Shown here piece after piece: positions 34,645-46,668 of a stretch of DNA of 64,000 bases. The notes below the pieces were generated by a model. That model searched no databases and was not told the origin of the DNA. It worked only from the letters and a program-made list of their open reading frames with translations. The position numbers and the translations under genes are program-made. The first letter of the stretch is position 1, and every line of letters starts with the position of its first letter. Source of the stretch: Delphinapterus leucas (taxonomy: Eukaryota; Chordata; Mammalia; Artiodactyla; Monodontidae); the NCBI RefSeq assembly GCF_002288925.2, contig NW_022098063.1, forward strand, positions 1,649,219 through 1,713,218. The letters are read 5' to 3'.

Positions 34645-34852
34645 GGGCTTCCCTGGTGGCGCAGTGGTTGAGAGTCCGCCTGCTGATGCAGGGAACACGG
34701 GTTCGTGCCCGGGTCCGGGAAGATCCCACATGCCGCAGAGCGGCTGGGCCCGTGAGCCATGGCCGCTCGCTGAGCCTGCGCTTCCGGAGGCTGTGCTCCG
34801 CAACGGGAGAGGCCACAACAGTGAGAGGCCCGCGTGCTGCAAAAAAAAAAAA
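34645..34852 (+). mobile_element. CHR-type SINE (short form)
   Basis: Sense copy with head, B box, GC-rich body and a 12-base A-tail. It has a 4-base duplication (GCTC) in 'ccatggccgctcgctgagcc' relative to its siblings. Flanks AAGAACTCTTTA and AAAAACTGTATA look like a diverged target-site duplication. Confidence 0.95.
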
Positions 34853-36451
34853 CTGTATAAAATAGCATAACAGAAGAATTCATCCCCCCTCCCAAATACT
34901 CCCTACCACAATTCATGTCAGTGCAGAAGGCCCTGGAATTTAAATATCACCTTAGGGAGAAAGCAGAGAGGGAAAAACCTTCACAGTTGAAGTTTAAATA
35001 GTTAATAACTGAATTTACCAAAAAGTTACTTACTATTTTCTGGCACAACAGAATGGGAAAAGGAAAATAAAGGAAGATACAATTTTCCTTGATCTAAATA
35101 CTTTTCTTGAAAATTCATAAATTTGCACATAATATATTTGAAAACCTTACAAGGTAAACTTGGAAAGCAGGTCAGTCATGGTGACTGTGCTTGGGGAGGG
35201 GTCTCCAGTACAGAGAGGATTCTGGGCATGGGAGGATTTGCAGCAACATGACAAAAGTAGCAAAATGCAAATCCCCTGTTAAGAGGAGATGTGGAGAGAA
35301 AATTTAAGCCAAGGGCATAGAGCCAAAAAAGAGTTACTTAGCCTAGACCTTAGGCTCAAAAGTAGCGTGGGGTTGTGGCGGCACTATTGTTATAGAGTGT
35401 CCTGGGATCCTCTCCTTTCTTGGAAGAGAATCCATCTTGAAGTCTGAGTCTGAGCTGAGTCAATGTGTGGGGATTATTTGGCCCAGCTAAGGGAAGTGGA
35501 GAGAATAGGGGCAGGTGGTCTCACTGGTTATAATTGGAATCCTCCTGGTTTGTTCTTCTAAAACAACTCTCACCAATTTGAACATTAAAATATAATTAAA
35601 AATTTGTAATACAATATATATAATAAAAATATATGTGATATAATAAAATATAATATTAAAATATAATACTTAAGACTGTACATTTGAACTTTAGTTGCAT
35701 TAAATTTCAGCTTCTTTTTGTGGGCAAGCATCTTTTACTCTCACTTTTTAAGGTAGATGAAGGATTCATCTACAAAGTATTAGACTTGTCAGGTTGACTT
35801 CATTCAGTTGATACACAGACCTTCAGACAATTGTTTCTTTTTCTTTCTTCTACTAAGAATCAAATTCAGATGAAGTTAGGGAAAGAAAAAGGCCTCAGGA
35901 GAAACACAACATCTTTGACTTAAAAGAGACATCAGAAGCAAATACTCCAGCATCCCAGCCATGTAGACGTACCTTCTGGAGCGTCCGTGAGGGAAGGTCT
36001 GTCTTCCAGTCTCCCTTCCATTGGTCCGTCTCTCTAAGGTCCATAGGCTATGTCCTAGGAATCTAAGGGGACACACTCTGCAAAGGGATACAAGGAGGAA
36101 AAAGCTATTAGTTTGAAATGAGAGTAAAGGAAGAAATTTGGAAAATCTGTCATTCTTAGTAACATTAAAGAGTACCCTAAATGTAATATAGGCCTTGGGT
36201 CAATAATGTCTTTCTTAAACCTTTTCTTCAAATTTAAATAATTTTCCATATTATCAGTTTTCAGTTCTCTTCATTAATTCATAGCTTACCTTATTCCAAA
36301 ATAAATTAAAAATACCATAGAAGCACAAAAAATTGTAGCACACCAACAGAAGTGTGAAGAAAATTAAAATAATGACTGACAAAAAAAGAGACAAGAAAAG
36401 TGGGTAATACAAAAATATATAAGGTTGTTCTATCTACTTACAGTGGGTGGT
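34853..36451. other. Unannotated stretch with AT-rich patch
   Basis: An almost pure A/T low-complexity patch runs from about 35585 to 35670. The rest is unassigned. Confidence 0.5.
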
Positions 36452-36817
36452 TATTATGGACTGAATGTTTGTGTCCCTCCAAAGTCCATATGTTGAAATC
36501 CTAACCTTCAGTATGATGGTATAGGAGGTGTGGCCTTTGGGGGTGATTAAGTCATGAGGGTGGAGCCCTCATCAGTGGGATTAGTGTTCTTACAAGAAGA
36601 GACACTAGAAAGCTTGCTTCCTCTGTATCTTCTGACCTGTGAAGACACAGCAAAAACATGGCCATCTGTAAACCAGGCAGAGGATTCTCAGCAGAACCCC
36701 CAAATTCTGGTACCCTAATTTCAGACTTCCAGCCTCCAGAACTGTGAGAAATCTATATGTGTTGTTTAAGCCTCCTAGTCCACGTTTTTGTGTTGCAGCA
36801 GCCTGAGTAGACTAACA
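36452..36817 (+). mobile_element. Solo MLT1-type LTR (ERVL-MaLR)
   Basis: Complete-looking old LTR: start 'tattatggactgaatgtttgtgtc', 'catatgttgaaatcctaacc', 'ggcctttgggggtgattaagtcatgaggg', 'ccagcctccagaactgtgagaaat' and end 'cctgagtagactaaca'. No internal retroviral sequence adjoins it, so it is a solo LTR left by recombination between LTRs. No coding capacity. Confidence 0.85.
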
Positions 36818-37179
36818 GCTAAGACACTAGTCATGTGATGCTATTCACATAGTTACATAGGGAAAATTTATTTTCTTTGAAGTCATTGAATTGATTTAAA
36901 TAGAGGTTTGTCCTTTAGTTTTCTACCTTAACTTTGCATCAGACTTTTATTTACAAATGGACATATACTTTGACCAAGTTCAGAGCTTCATAAAATCCTT
37001 TTGTTTGTACAATGCTAGTAAATAGGTCCTGGGTATTTTCTATTTATATGTGTTGATTTTTCTCAAAATACGACTTCACAGTGTTGAGGTTAAATGACTT
37101 CAGAAGATTCTAAAGGAATAAATCTATCTTTAAGTTTAAAAATATCCTTGCCCTCCTGAAGCTCATATATCCTATTTCT
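36818..37179. other. Unannotated stretch
   Basis: Nothing assignable. Confidence 0.5.
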
Positions 37180-37360
37180 GTAGTTTTTAATGAGTTGTAC
37201 ATTCGAATCACTGAGGGAACCTAAAACAATACTGATGTCTGGGTCCCATTCCAAAATATTCTGAGGTAATTGGTCTGGAGTGTGACCTGGGTGTCCTCAG
37301 ACTTTTAAAAATCTCCACAGGTGTTTTTAAAATGCAGCCAAAATTGAGAACCACTGTACT
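37180..37360 (+). mobile_element. MER5A-like hAT-Charlie fossil
   Basis: 'tacattcgaatcactgagggaacctaaaac', 'ggtcccattcc', 'ttggtctggagtgtgacctgggtgtc' and the terminal 'tgagaaccactgtact' follow MER5A. The right terminal repeat is well kept. Confidence 0.8.
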
Positions 37361-39028
37361 AGTATAAAATAGGGCCATATATGCAATTTAAGGCAAAATA
37401 TTGTTTTTATTAAACACTTTGTTAAATTAAATCTCATATTTATTTATGGCATTTAAACTCTAGAAAAGTGAAACAAATCAAGAAACATATTTTATGAGAG
37501 TTGTTGAATTAAGAGGCCTAGACGTAAAACACCAAGTGGGCCTGTGATTATAAAGCTAAAAGATGGTGGTGGAGGGAGAGCCTGAGACTTGTATAAATAT
37601 CTTCATCAAATGGCCGTTCTTTGGCCAAAACATCTTATTGCGTTTTGACGCCTGATGCTTCTTTCAGACAACTCACATACATGACAGTATAGTATTTTGC
37701 TACAAGATTAAATAGCTGGGCCTGAAAGAAAAAAGTTTTTTCTTTTGCATGTTTCTTTCAAAGTCAAAGTATTTCTTAACTGGGAGGCTGTAAACAAGTG
37801 TCCAGGGCTATTGTCGTTTATTCTTGTGGATGGGGGGGGTGGATGCAGTGCATGTATGAAATCTCTTAATATACAATTCCAACCTCAGATCACATGCCAG
37901 GTACCCAATTCCAGGAAATTATGGGTCATCTATTTTTTAAATTGTGAATGTATGCTTGTGGGGGCAAGGTTGAATTAAGAGCTTTTTCTCCGCCCTCCCC
38001 GCCCCCACCAAAAGAAATGATGTTTTTTTTTTTTTTTCCTGGAAAAACTGTCTTGGAGGAGCTGAGCTATCCAACTATGTCACCAACCACCTCAGTCTTG
38101 TTTCAGCACTCCAAAACACGTGGGACGCTTCTTTTAATTGATGCCTGTATAGGTTTGCATTTAAGTGTTTCTCCCCTATGCTTATTTAGCTGCTGATTTG
38201 AAATGAGGTAGCAGAGTGCTTGTCAAACTTTTATGTACAAAAACACCTGGCTGTCAACAACTGTAGAGAGTCTGAGACTTTACCTTACCTTCAAGCAAAT
38301 AAGTTAGGCTCCCACAGTTTCACTTGTACTGGCAGAAGACATGAGGCTCATGGTCCAGAGACAAAATAATTTATTATTCGTGGCACAGCAGGCAGCATGA
38401 GGTTGATGTCTACATTGGTTTCTCTTGCTCCTCAAGACCCATGGGGCAATGCAGAGTAGCCCATGGGGAGGCCACGCATACTGTGGGTTTGCATAGCACC
38501 TGAGGAACCTCCAGTGTAGGAAGTCTTAATCTTTGGAAGAGTTGCAAACAAACCTGCTCTACCTTTGCCCCAGAGAGAGACATTATCTTTATTAACCTCA
38601 AAAGTAAACATATTTACCTGCTATGCTATGGTGGGAGATACCATCTTTGTCTTCCAAGACTGCTGTGCAAATATCCTTGAAAACAAAAGTTGTCAATGCC
38701 TCTGCTCAGAGGACATGATTCCCATTGAGAAAGGTCTCCCAACACTGGGATCTTGTTTGAATGAAAATTCTGGTTTAGTTAGTTTGGAGTGGTGCCTAAG
38801 ATTCTACATTGCTGACAAGCTCCCAGGCGATGCCCATTACCAAATAGCAAGGAAGTAGTGAGCACATTTATTGCCATCCGTAACTTAGCATACTGTCTTG
38901 ATATTAATGTGTAGCAAAAAAAAGTTGTACGTGGGTGTCTGTGATGATGATGTGCTGGAACAAAGCTAACTACTACCTTTCCTAAAGCACAGCATACTAC
39001 AATTTAGCTCCCTTCTTCCCCTCTCTCT
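37361..39028. other. Unannotated stretch
   Basis: Includes a G8 run near 37833 and a T15 run near 38024. No element or gene was recognised. Confidence 0.5.
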
Positions 39029-39150
39029 CACACATACCTGTACACACACGCATATATACACTCGGTGTGTGTGTATAGTGAAATCCTAACCCCTAATGTA
39101 CATACACATGCACATGTGCACACATGCTCGCACACACACACATATGTATG
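39029..39150. repeat. Degenerate (CA)n/(TG)n tract
   Basis: Alternating CA and TG blocks with interruptions, including a TGCACATGTGCACACATG palindromic core near 39109-39126. Confidence 0.85.
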
Positions 39151-39254
39151 AAATGACACACCTAATGTAGTAAACTTCGAACATTATATAATGCCCGCAC
39201 ATTCCTGTCATCATAAGACCTCTTTGCTATTTAGGTTTTTAAGGAGAAAATCTT

Positions 39255-39470
39255 ATGCTGCGGTGAAGAGTATGGTATACAGAGTCAAACGGGCTGGATT
39301 CAAATTTGTATTCTTCCACCAGATCTGTGAACTTTGGCTAGTTACTAAACCTATTTGTGACTCATTTTCCATAATTGTAAAACAGAGATGATATAATCAG
39401 TAGGTGTCAAGTGTGTAGAGGAAAATCTGGTCCTTAATAATAGCTATATAAATATTTGTTATTATTGCTG
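39255..39470 (+). mobile_element. MIR SINE
   Basis: 'ctggattcaaatttgtattcttccacc', 'gatctgtgaactttggctagttactaaacc' and 'ccataattgtaaaacagagatgatat' are in MIR order. Confidence 0.85.
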
Positions 39471-39846
39471 GATCTACTAACACTTTCTTTTTGGTTTCAT
39501 ATATCCCTTGAAACCAAATTGTGAAATTAATTGGCAAAAGAACATGCTCTGCTACAGAGAAATGCCAAAATTGAAGTTTATGGTATTAAGAAGTTGTCAT
39601 CAAATAAATTATCGTTCTCATCAATATCATGTTATATTATTAAAGACCCGGTAGCTATAAACTTCTAGTCATTATAAAAGTAGAATTATGCTCTGCTTTA
39701 TGAAATATGGATATATATATTTATTGTTTGAAATTTCACAGGATAAATATATAATTAATATTCTTTCAGTACCATACCTTAAAATACCATAAATACACAT
39801 AATACATATGACAGTTCTATATGATAACACTGATCAAAAGTTAATA
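39471..39846. other. Unannotated AT-rich stretch
   Basis: Nothing assignable. Confidence 0.5.
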
Positions 39847-39848
39847 TA

Positions 39849-39968
39849 TTGGGTTGGCCCAAAAGTTCATTTGGTTTGAAGTAAAAAGAAAGAAACATTT
39901 TTCATTTTCATGAAGACCTTTATTGAACAACGTATTCACTAACCGAATGAACTTTTGGGCCAACCCAG
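39849..39968. mobile_element. Mariner-type miniature element (MITE)
   Basis: 120 bases. Terminal inverted repeats of about 28 bases (left from 39849, right ending 39968) match except for the outermost base and one internal T/C. The motif TGGGTTGGCCCAAAAGTTCA is shared. Flanking TA dinucleotides at 39847-39848 and 39969-39970 are the expected Tc1/mariner target duplication. There is no transposase. The RNA would fold into a hairpin. Confidence 0.93.
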
Positions 39969-40127
39969 TACTATTGACCCATCGAGTTAAATAAACATTT
40001 AATTAATAGTTTATCGTATATCATTACATGTAGATTTATCTCATTTATGCCAGTTTTTTGATATTACTTGCAAGCATCAATGATTTGTACGTGTAACAAA
40101 GATGTTCAATGTTATTTGTATTTATAC

Positions 40128-40149
40128 TACAAGTATATATATACTTGTA
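40128..40149. repeat. Perfect 22-base AT-rich palindrome
   Basis: Half-site TACAAGTATAT is followed by its reverse complement. It overlaps the left edge of the 73-base duplicate copy B. Confidence 0.9.
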
Positions 40150-40216
40150 CTACTTGGTGTGCAAAACGAGTTTTCTTTAAATCAATTGTGCTGCTTTTCC
40201 GTGAGGCGCTGCTGTT
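40144..40216 (+). repeat. 73-base inverted duplicate, copy B
   Basis: Matches the complement of 31628-31700 with a single difference. It abuts an old L1M on its right and a palindrome on its left, so it looks like the inserted copy. Confidence 0.9.
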
Positions 40217-40560
40217 TAGAAGTGACATTGCTGGCTCAAAACATATGTACACCTAAAATTTTCTTAGACACCACTAAAGTATCTTCCAAAGAAGACAGTA
40301 CAAATTTATACTCCCAACAAAAATGTATGAAGTTTCTCCTTTCCACCCATGCTTACACTCTCTATGATAAACTTTCTTTTTCTAAACTGAGAGAGAAAAA
40401 TCGATATCACAAAATTTTGATGTGCTTTTCTTTATATAATTGTGTTGGTTATTTTAAGATTTGTGTAAGGGTGTGTGTGTGTGTGTGTAAATAGCCTGTT
40501 CATATCCTTAACCCACTTTTTAAAGTCGGGCTGTTAACCCTTTTTTAATTTTAAACTTAT
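40217..40560 (-). mobile_element. L1M/HAL1 fragment
   Basis: Reversed old L1: 'gaagtgacattgctggctcaaaacatatg', 'tttatactcccaacaaaaatgtatga' and 'tgttcatatccttaacccactttt'. Includes a (GT)9 tract at 40471-40488. Confidence 0.7.
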
Positions 40561-41884
40561 TTATCCATATTAATGATCATCCATATCAACAGCTGGGGTC
40601 CTTCAAAAATCCAGAGATGCTTTAGCGGATGGCATTAAGTTTTGTCAGTATTGTTTTTCAAATAAGGAGAGTTAGAAATAAAGAACTTTGGTAAGAAATA
40701 GGGGAAGGTCACATAAATTGATGGCTAAAGGTAATGAGGACATGTTTTTTCATTTTCACCAGGTAATTAAATGCCCCATTCATTCAGTGGAGAATATCTG
40801 TGAAAAAAATGCTCATTGTTTTCCTTTTAAAGCTCAATCGGATGCTCTTTTTTACCTTTTGAGTACTTTATAGTTAGGCATTTAAACTTAGTTCTTTCCA
40901 TCCATCTGTGCAGCTTCCATGCTGAAATGCACAAGGTCAGCAAAGTACATCAAAGATATTTAAAGATATTGCTTAGGCTTGTGACCTCTGGACATTTGAA
41001 TAGATCATTTTTATGTACCCTGGTCTTAGATAAATGTCTCTTCCAAAGTAAAGTTATGCATCTTTCAGATTTGTTAAAGCAGTTAATTCAAGGCTATTAG
41101 CAACATTCAGAAAAAAATATTATGCCTGTTTGATTTGTTCATTAGATATATTTCCTCTGGAAAATATTGAACAGTATAAACTATATTTGAGATAATGAAA
41201 TATTCTGTAGCTATAAATATAATGCACAGTGATAATCATATAAAGGCAGATATAAATAGATGTATTAAAGTTACGAATAATTTTATTCTAGAGTATTTGG
41301 CAGAGATTAATTTAAACATAGAATTTCAGTACAAGTTACCTAATCAGAAAATAACCTTTACAGAAATATATTTAGAAATTGAAATGTTGTCTTGTGAGAG
41401 AATTAGCTTGACTAATGCTTTGCGGAGTAGCTATTTTAGAGTGTTGATTGATATGATCCTCTTTTTAATGATATCAAATAAAACATTGATTTTAAGTTCT
41501 CAGAAGAAATTTAATAAAATCTAGTATATGAATCTCCTTATATATGGAGATATTTCTGGTCCGTCCGCTCTTGGAAAGTTTATCTCAACCTGCCCCTCAA
41601 GAAATGATGATAGGTTTGAAGAAATACATTCACATGATCAAAATATGATTCTCTTAAAGAAATAAGCTGTCATATTTTTGAAAGGGTACCAGTATATTTG
41701 AGGAAGTGAGATGATATAATAAAAATAGCTTTTAGTAGTTTAATAGCAATAGATTGAGTGTGTATTTTATTTTCAATATTTCTTTAAAAATATAAATAAT
41801 GTTTTAATGCAAATGTAGAAAAGTGAAGAAAAACCTAACAAGCTTCTATGAGATGTGAGGCTGCTAGGTTGTGGACCACACTTT
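40561..41884. other. Unannotated AT-rich stretch
   Basis: Contains a 109-codon plus-strand frame (41195-41524). It has no similarity I recognise and reflects A/T-rich composition. Confidence 0.5.
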
Positions 41885-42115
41885 GAGTGGCAAAGCTTTG
41901 GAGCACTTTTTACTTTGGAGCCAAACTATGCATTCTAACACTTATGGGAACCTGGATGAATTGCACTATGCTTCAGTTCCCTAATCTGTGATATGGGAAC
42001 TTGATGAATTTACCTTATACATTTATTGTGAAGATTACATGAGTGAATACACAGAAAGCCCTTTTAATAGTCTCTGACAGGTGGTAGGAATTTTTGACAC
42101 TATCATTTTAATTTT
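41885..42115 (+). mobile_element. MIR SINE (worn)
   Basis: 'cttcagttccctaatctgtgatatggg', 'ttattgtgaagattacatgagtgaatacacagaaagc' and 'ctctgacaggtggtagg' are in MIR order. Confidence 0.7.
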
Positions 42116-42959
42116 TAACTTTTTCTGACTGAGCAATAATATGTTGTGATAGGGATACAGAAATCATCACCAGAGACTTTAGAAATCATCTAGGCAAAGT
42201 ACGTTGTTTTACAGTTTAAGGGTCCAGATTGGTTAAGTGACAGAGGAAACAGCATATATTAGTCTCCTGGTGTACATACTGGAGCTTGTTGCCACCATGT
42301 TCTTGCCCCTATAATTGATATTTTAACTATAAGTGTCTCAAATGTTTTTTGTGAAATTCATCAAGTTAAGCTACAACATAGATGTGTAAAAACAAGCAAA
42401 AATTACCAAAAGGCAAATCATATTCTTTGTCAGCTAGAAACCCCAGCTTTCCTTCAAAGTGACCTAAGAGCTATTTGCTATTATGCTAGTCTTTGCTACA
42501 GTAGTGATGTGTTGCTACCCTCAAAAGTATAAGCAACATCTCTGCTACTGAATTTTCTTTGAATGAGACAGAGAACTGAAAAAAAATATAGGATGGATGG
42601 GATTCATTTCAGCCTCCTGCAGCCCATGCATTGATGGTCTTTGCTTACAAGAACGTGGTTGACTATGAATGAAGCATGCGTGGCGTGATGGGAAAAGTGG
42701 GTTAGGGAAAACGTAACTCCTCTGCAGCCAGAGGATGCTTGTCTGGTTCTGGGATATATTACCTCACTGTTGGAAAAAGCATTTGTATTCAAGTGCCTGA
42801 CTAAATCTAAAGATCGTAAAGAACAAAAGCTGCTTCTTGTTTTTTCTTATTGCTTTATAATATCAACTGGTGTTTGCTCTCCAGAAAAGGTAATTATAGC
42901 TATCTTCCTATCCTAGTGATTTTTCTTTTTTATAGCCTGGATAACTGGATAATGATTTA
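42116..42959. other. Mostly unannotated
   Basis: 42150-42245 may be another ancient SINE relic in reverse ('agaaatcatctaggcaaagtac...ttacagtttaagggtcc'). The remainder is unassigned. Confidence 0.4.
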
Positions 42960-43540
42960 AGAGTTACTAAATAATTACTATGGGTCAGGTACCATATTTG
43001 GTATTGAGGAAGGTACAGTTACAGGTAAAGCAAAGTTCAGCTTCCGAGGAATTCGTAATCTAGAAGAGTGTACAAGGCTACTCACCTATAGTTACAATTC
43101 AAGGGACAATGAAATAACTATTAAAAATATTGCTAGTATTCTGAGAAGGGAGTCATTTTTTCAGTGCACTCTTCCAGAAGGAAGGGATACTTAAGCTTGC
43201 CTAGAACACTGGAAAGAATTTTAATACACAGGCAGAGAGGGGCTTATCGGATAGGAGCGCAGATAACAAAGAGCAAATCCTGGGCAAGTTCTGGCCACAC
43301 AGATATTCACATTTGGCTTCAGCATAAATTGTATAGCTAATGGTGGGAGAAGAGGGTGTTTTAGGACCAGGTCATAAGGAACTTTGTTTGTTGTGCTAAA
43401 GAATTTGGACTGTTTTTCTTCTAATAGAAATGGAGAAACCCTAACAGTTTTTACACAACAAAGCTGACAGCAGAATTGTTCTCCCTGGGCATGCCATGAT
43501 GAAATGGTGGATCTGGGACAAAGATTAGTGAAAATTCAAG
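42960..43540 (-). mobile_element. L2 LINE fragment
   Basis: Long reversed L2 copy: 'tactatgggtcaggtaccatatttggtattgagg', 'gaattcgtaatctagaagag', 'accaggtcataaggaactttgtttgttgtgctaaagaatttggactg'. Confidence 0.75.
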
Positions 43541-44164
43541 AGGGAAAGTCAGGATAATCTGTGGCTGTAGGCTTCTTCCTGCTTGATGATGTGTCAGAAG
43601 GCTGAGACTAAATAACCCATAGTTACTATATAAATCTACTTGCCATGTAACCTCGATATCATATCTATTAGACTCTATGATTAAAATCTATTTTCCGCTC
43701 TGTCAGCACAATAGAGTAAATAGGTAGCCATAGAAGCTGTGGTGTGAGCACCATCCGAAAAATGATTTCGCTATATTCTGAATCCAGACAGAAGCTTGAC
43801 TCTTAGTCAGATCTAAGGAATAAAGAACATTGGCTTTGACAGAAGAGATTGTGTTTCTAATGGTAACAACTAGTAAGGAAATTATTTCAATTAGCCAAAA
43901 TTGATGGAAGCCAGAGGGGAGATTGAAAACAAATAAAATAATATAGCAAAAAAGTTATGAGATTTAAGGAAGAATTAGTATATTAAAAGGCTAATTTTTT
44001 TTAATATCTTGTACCTAATATTAGCCTAAATTATAGAAATTTTTGTTTAACTTCTATAAAACAAAAAAGATTTGTTTTAAATTTGGATCAGAGAAACTAT
44101 CAATGAAATCTTGGTGGTTTGTCAAAAACCATTTTGGGGTATCTTGCAATTAGTTCTTAAAACA
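43541..44164. other. Unannotated stretch
   Basis: Nothing assignable. Confidence 0.5.
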
Positions 44165-44335
44165 GTTCTATTTCAGAGTTGTTATTAACTTCCACTTCAC
44201 AGATGAGGAAACAGTCCTGGAGAGATAAGATGATTTTCCTGCGTTCATACAGTTAGCATCTAGCAGAGCCAAAGCTGGAACCAAGATCTATTGACTCTAA
44301 ATCCCATACTTAAAATGTTCTCTCTTGTTGCCTCA
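44165..44335 (-). mobile_element. MIR SINE fragment
   Basis: 'cttcacagatgaggaaacagtcctggagagataagatgattttcctg', 'agcagagccaaagctggaaccaagatc' is reversed MIR core and B-box region. Confidence 0.8.
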
Positions 44336-44374
44336 AGCTCCATTAAGCTATTTTACAAGAGAATTAAAAGGCAG

Positions 44375-44540
44375 GGTTATTTCAGTCGTTGAATTTGAAG
44401 TCAGAGTACCCAAGTTTATGTTTGGGCTCTGCTCCTGAACTAACTGGTGTGATCATATATGAATTGCTAATTATTTTTGGACTTCATTGTAAGATTGTGG
44501 TATTTGTTACCTGCTAGACTAATGGAAAAACTCGATGTGA
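44375..44540 (+). mobile_element. MIR SINE (worn)
   Basis: 'gttgaatttgaagtcagagtacccaagtttatgtttgggctctgctcc' corresponds to the MIR head and B box. Confidence 0.6.
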
Positions 44541-44799
44541 ACTCACCTAGCAGTCCTGAAGAAATGAGTAAGTTAAGCTCAATATTATATAAATAATATC
44601 AGTGTTTAATATTGAATTAAGCATTAATGATGACGGTGAGGACATTGGTTGTGCTTTGTGAAGTTCATATCTTGCTTTTAGCATGTTCCTGTTGGTTCTT
44701 GTGTTTAAATGGACAGAGTTATTTCCATCTGTCCAAAATATATACAGTGTCAATTTAGAGGCAGAAAACCAAGCGTAAATGGTAGATAAGAAGCAGTTT

Positions 44800-45025
44800 G
44801 GGTTAACGGTAGACATTTGGTTTTTAAGTCCCTCAGGCCTGGTTTGATTTTCAGCCCAGACACCCCTGGCTGTATGTATATAGGTAAATTACTTAACTTG
44901 AAATATTTCCATATTTACAAAATGAGGATATTAAAACATGTAGTTAAAGTTGTTATGAGGATCTGAGGTTCTATATGTAAAAACCTGGCAAATAGTAAAA
45001 GGCAGATACCACCATAGTTATTAAA
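44800..45025 (+). mobile_element. MIR SINE
   Basis: 'ggtaaattacttaacttgaaatatttcc', 'caaaatgaggatattaaaac', 'gttgttatgaggatctgagg' and 'acctggcaaatagtaaaaggc' in order. Confidence 0.85.
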
Positions 45026-45469
45026 CTAATTTTCCGTTTAATTCTCTTGTGTAGATGAAAACTGGACAATGACATGACAAAGAAGCTAGCCTTGGCAAAA
45101 AATATTTTATTTTCCTTCTGAAAATTTAGTAACAACAAAGTCCACATTCTTAGGTTGTTTCTTGACCTTTACTGTTCTGTCAGTGCTGAGAAACATAGAA
45201 CTATATACTGACAAAAAAAGTGGGTAATGTGCTCATGAGATTGAAGTCCCTTTACTACAAAACAATCTTACATTTAGGTAAACAGATGATAAGAGTGTTT
45301 TGAGATCATATGTACACAGGAAGTTTGTATATTAGTTAATTTATAATCTGTAACAGGATTTATACTCTCTCAGAAATAATGTGAAAGGAAATAATTAAAA
45401 ATAAAAGTATACCAAAGGATAACTTCCTTTGATGATTGCTCATATAGGGTCTCAAGGTTGTAAAATGAG
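45026..45469. other. Unannotated stretch
   Basis: Nothing assignable. Confidence 0.5.
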
Positions 45470-45685
45470 TAATCTGAGGTCAGGCTACTCAGTTTTATTC
45501 TGACTTTTTCTGTACTACCTGGTCGAGGTTAGAAAATTTGATTTTAAGTTTCAGCGTCTTCACTTGGTTAAAAATAATAAAAATAAAAAAGGACTGCAGC
45601 TGCCTCTTAAGGTTGTAGAGATTAATAAGAATATTTATGTAAAGTATATAATACATAGCCCACCCCAAATGCCATTATTTCTACC
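45470..45685 (+). mobile_element. MIR SINE (worn)
   Basis: 'ctgaggtcaggctactcag', 'tttcagcgtcttcacttgg', 'ggttgtagagattaataagaatatttatgtaaagtat' and 'aatacatagcccaccccaaatgcc' in MIR order. Confidence 0.7.
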
Positions 45686-46567
45686 ATAGTCAGGGACATC
45701 AGCCATCAGTGTGGAGCCTGTCGTCCTATAGAAGATGCTGGGCATAGGGCTGACTCTGCCCCGAGTGGAATGTTCCTTTGTGTTCAGTACATAGTCATGA
45801 CTTATTTGCTTGCCATTTTTAAATCTTTCTTTCCAAAATAGGTTAGAATGCTTTATGATTATTTGAAATTTCTGGTTCTTTGATTACAAACTGATGACAG
45901 TTTTCTGTTTCTGTCTATGAATGCCTTAATCTGTTTGCAGTACCAAATTTGGAATATTTAACTAATTGAAACCAATTTACAAAAATAAAATCAACTCTTA
46001 GCTTTTGAGATAGACCCATAATTTTTCACCTCTGGTTTCTCTGCATGCCAGAGTGCACACTTCCATGGGCAAATCTCATTTTCCCTTGAAAATCTGTAGA
46101 CATAAATTTGCAAGTCATTTTCAAAATTTTGCTTCATTATGCCTAATCCTTTTTGGAATCACACTAAACTATTTACTTCAATAATTTCCTCTGGGAACTA
46201 GTTCCATGGGTTAACCCAGCTGTATGCAGAGAAGTATTTCTTTTTGTCTATTCTTAATTTCTTGCTTTTTAATGCTATTGTATCTTATTAAAATGGAGCA
46301 TCTAATTTATATTCTCTGTACCACTTATTCAAACTTATTAAAAAAAAAACCTCTGTGTGATTGATGGGATATATGCATATGTTGATATCTGCATTACTTT
46401 TTAATATTGATATTCTGTTAAACTATTAAGAAAACGTGTAAAAATAGCACAAGTAGTCTACAACTTACTCATAATTTGGGCACCAAACTCTTGTTTGTAG
46501 GTTTGTTTTATTGAATATAGGATGGACTCTCCATAATAATGATTTAAGAAATAGTGATTAGAATATA
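45686..46567. other. Unannotated stretch
   Basis: No recognised element. Confidence 0.5.
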
Positions 46568-46660
46568 GTTCAGTTAAATATATATTTATGGAGCACACAC
46601 TCTGTATCAGGCTCTGTGTCCTGTTCACTATTGGGGACATGATCTCTGACCTCATGGGGA
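46568..46660 (-). mobile_element. L2 3' tail, interrupted
   Basis: 'atatatatttatggagcacacactctgtatcaggctctgtgtcc...gacctcatgggga' is the reversed L2 end. It stops where the next element inserts. Confidence 0.65.
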
Positions 46661-46668
46661 CTCTACAA

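Noticed and set aside
36452..36817. Possible retroviral provirus
   Set aside because: Only a solo LTR of an ancient MaLR family. No gag, pol or env text adjoins it or the LTR at 60820-61341.
41195..41524. 109-codon open frame in unique DNA
   Set aside because: The amino-acid make-up mirrors A/T-rich codons. There is no motif, no similarity I recognise and no splice context.
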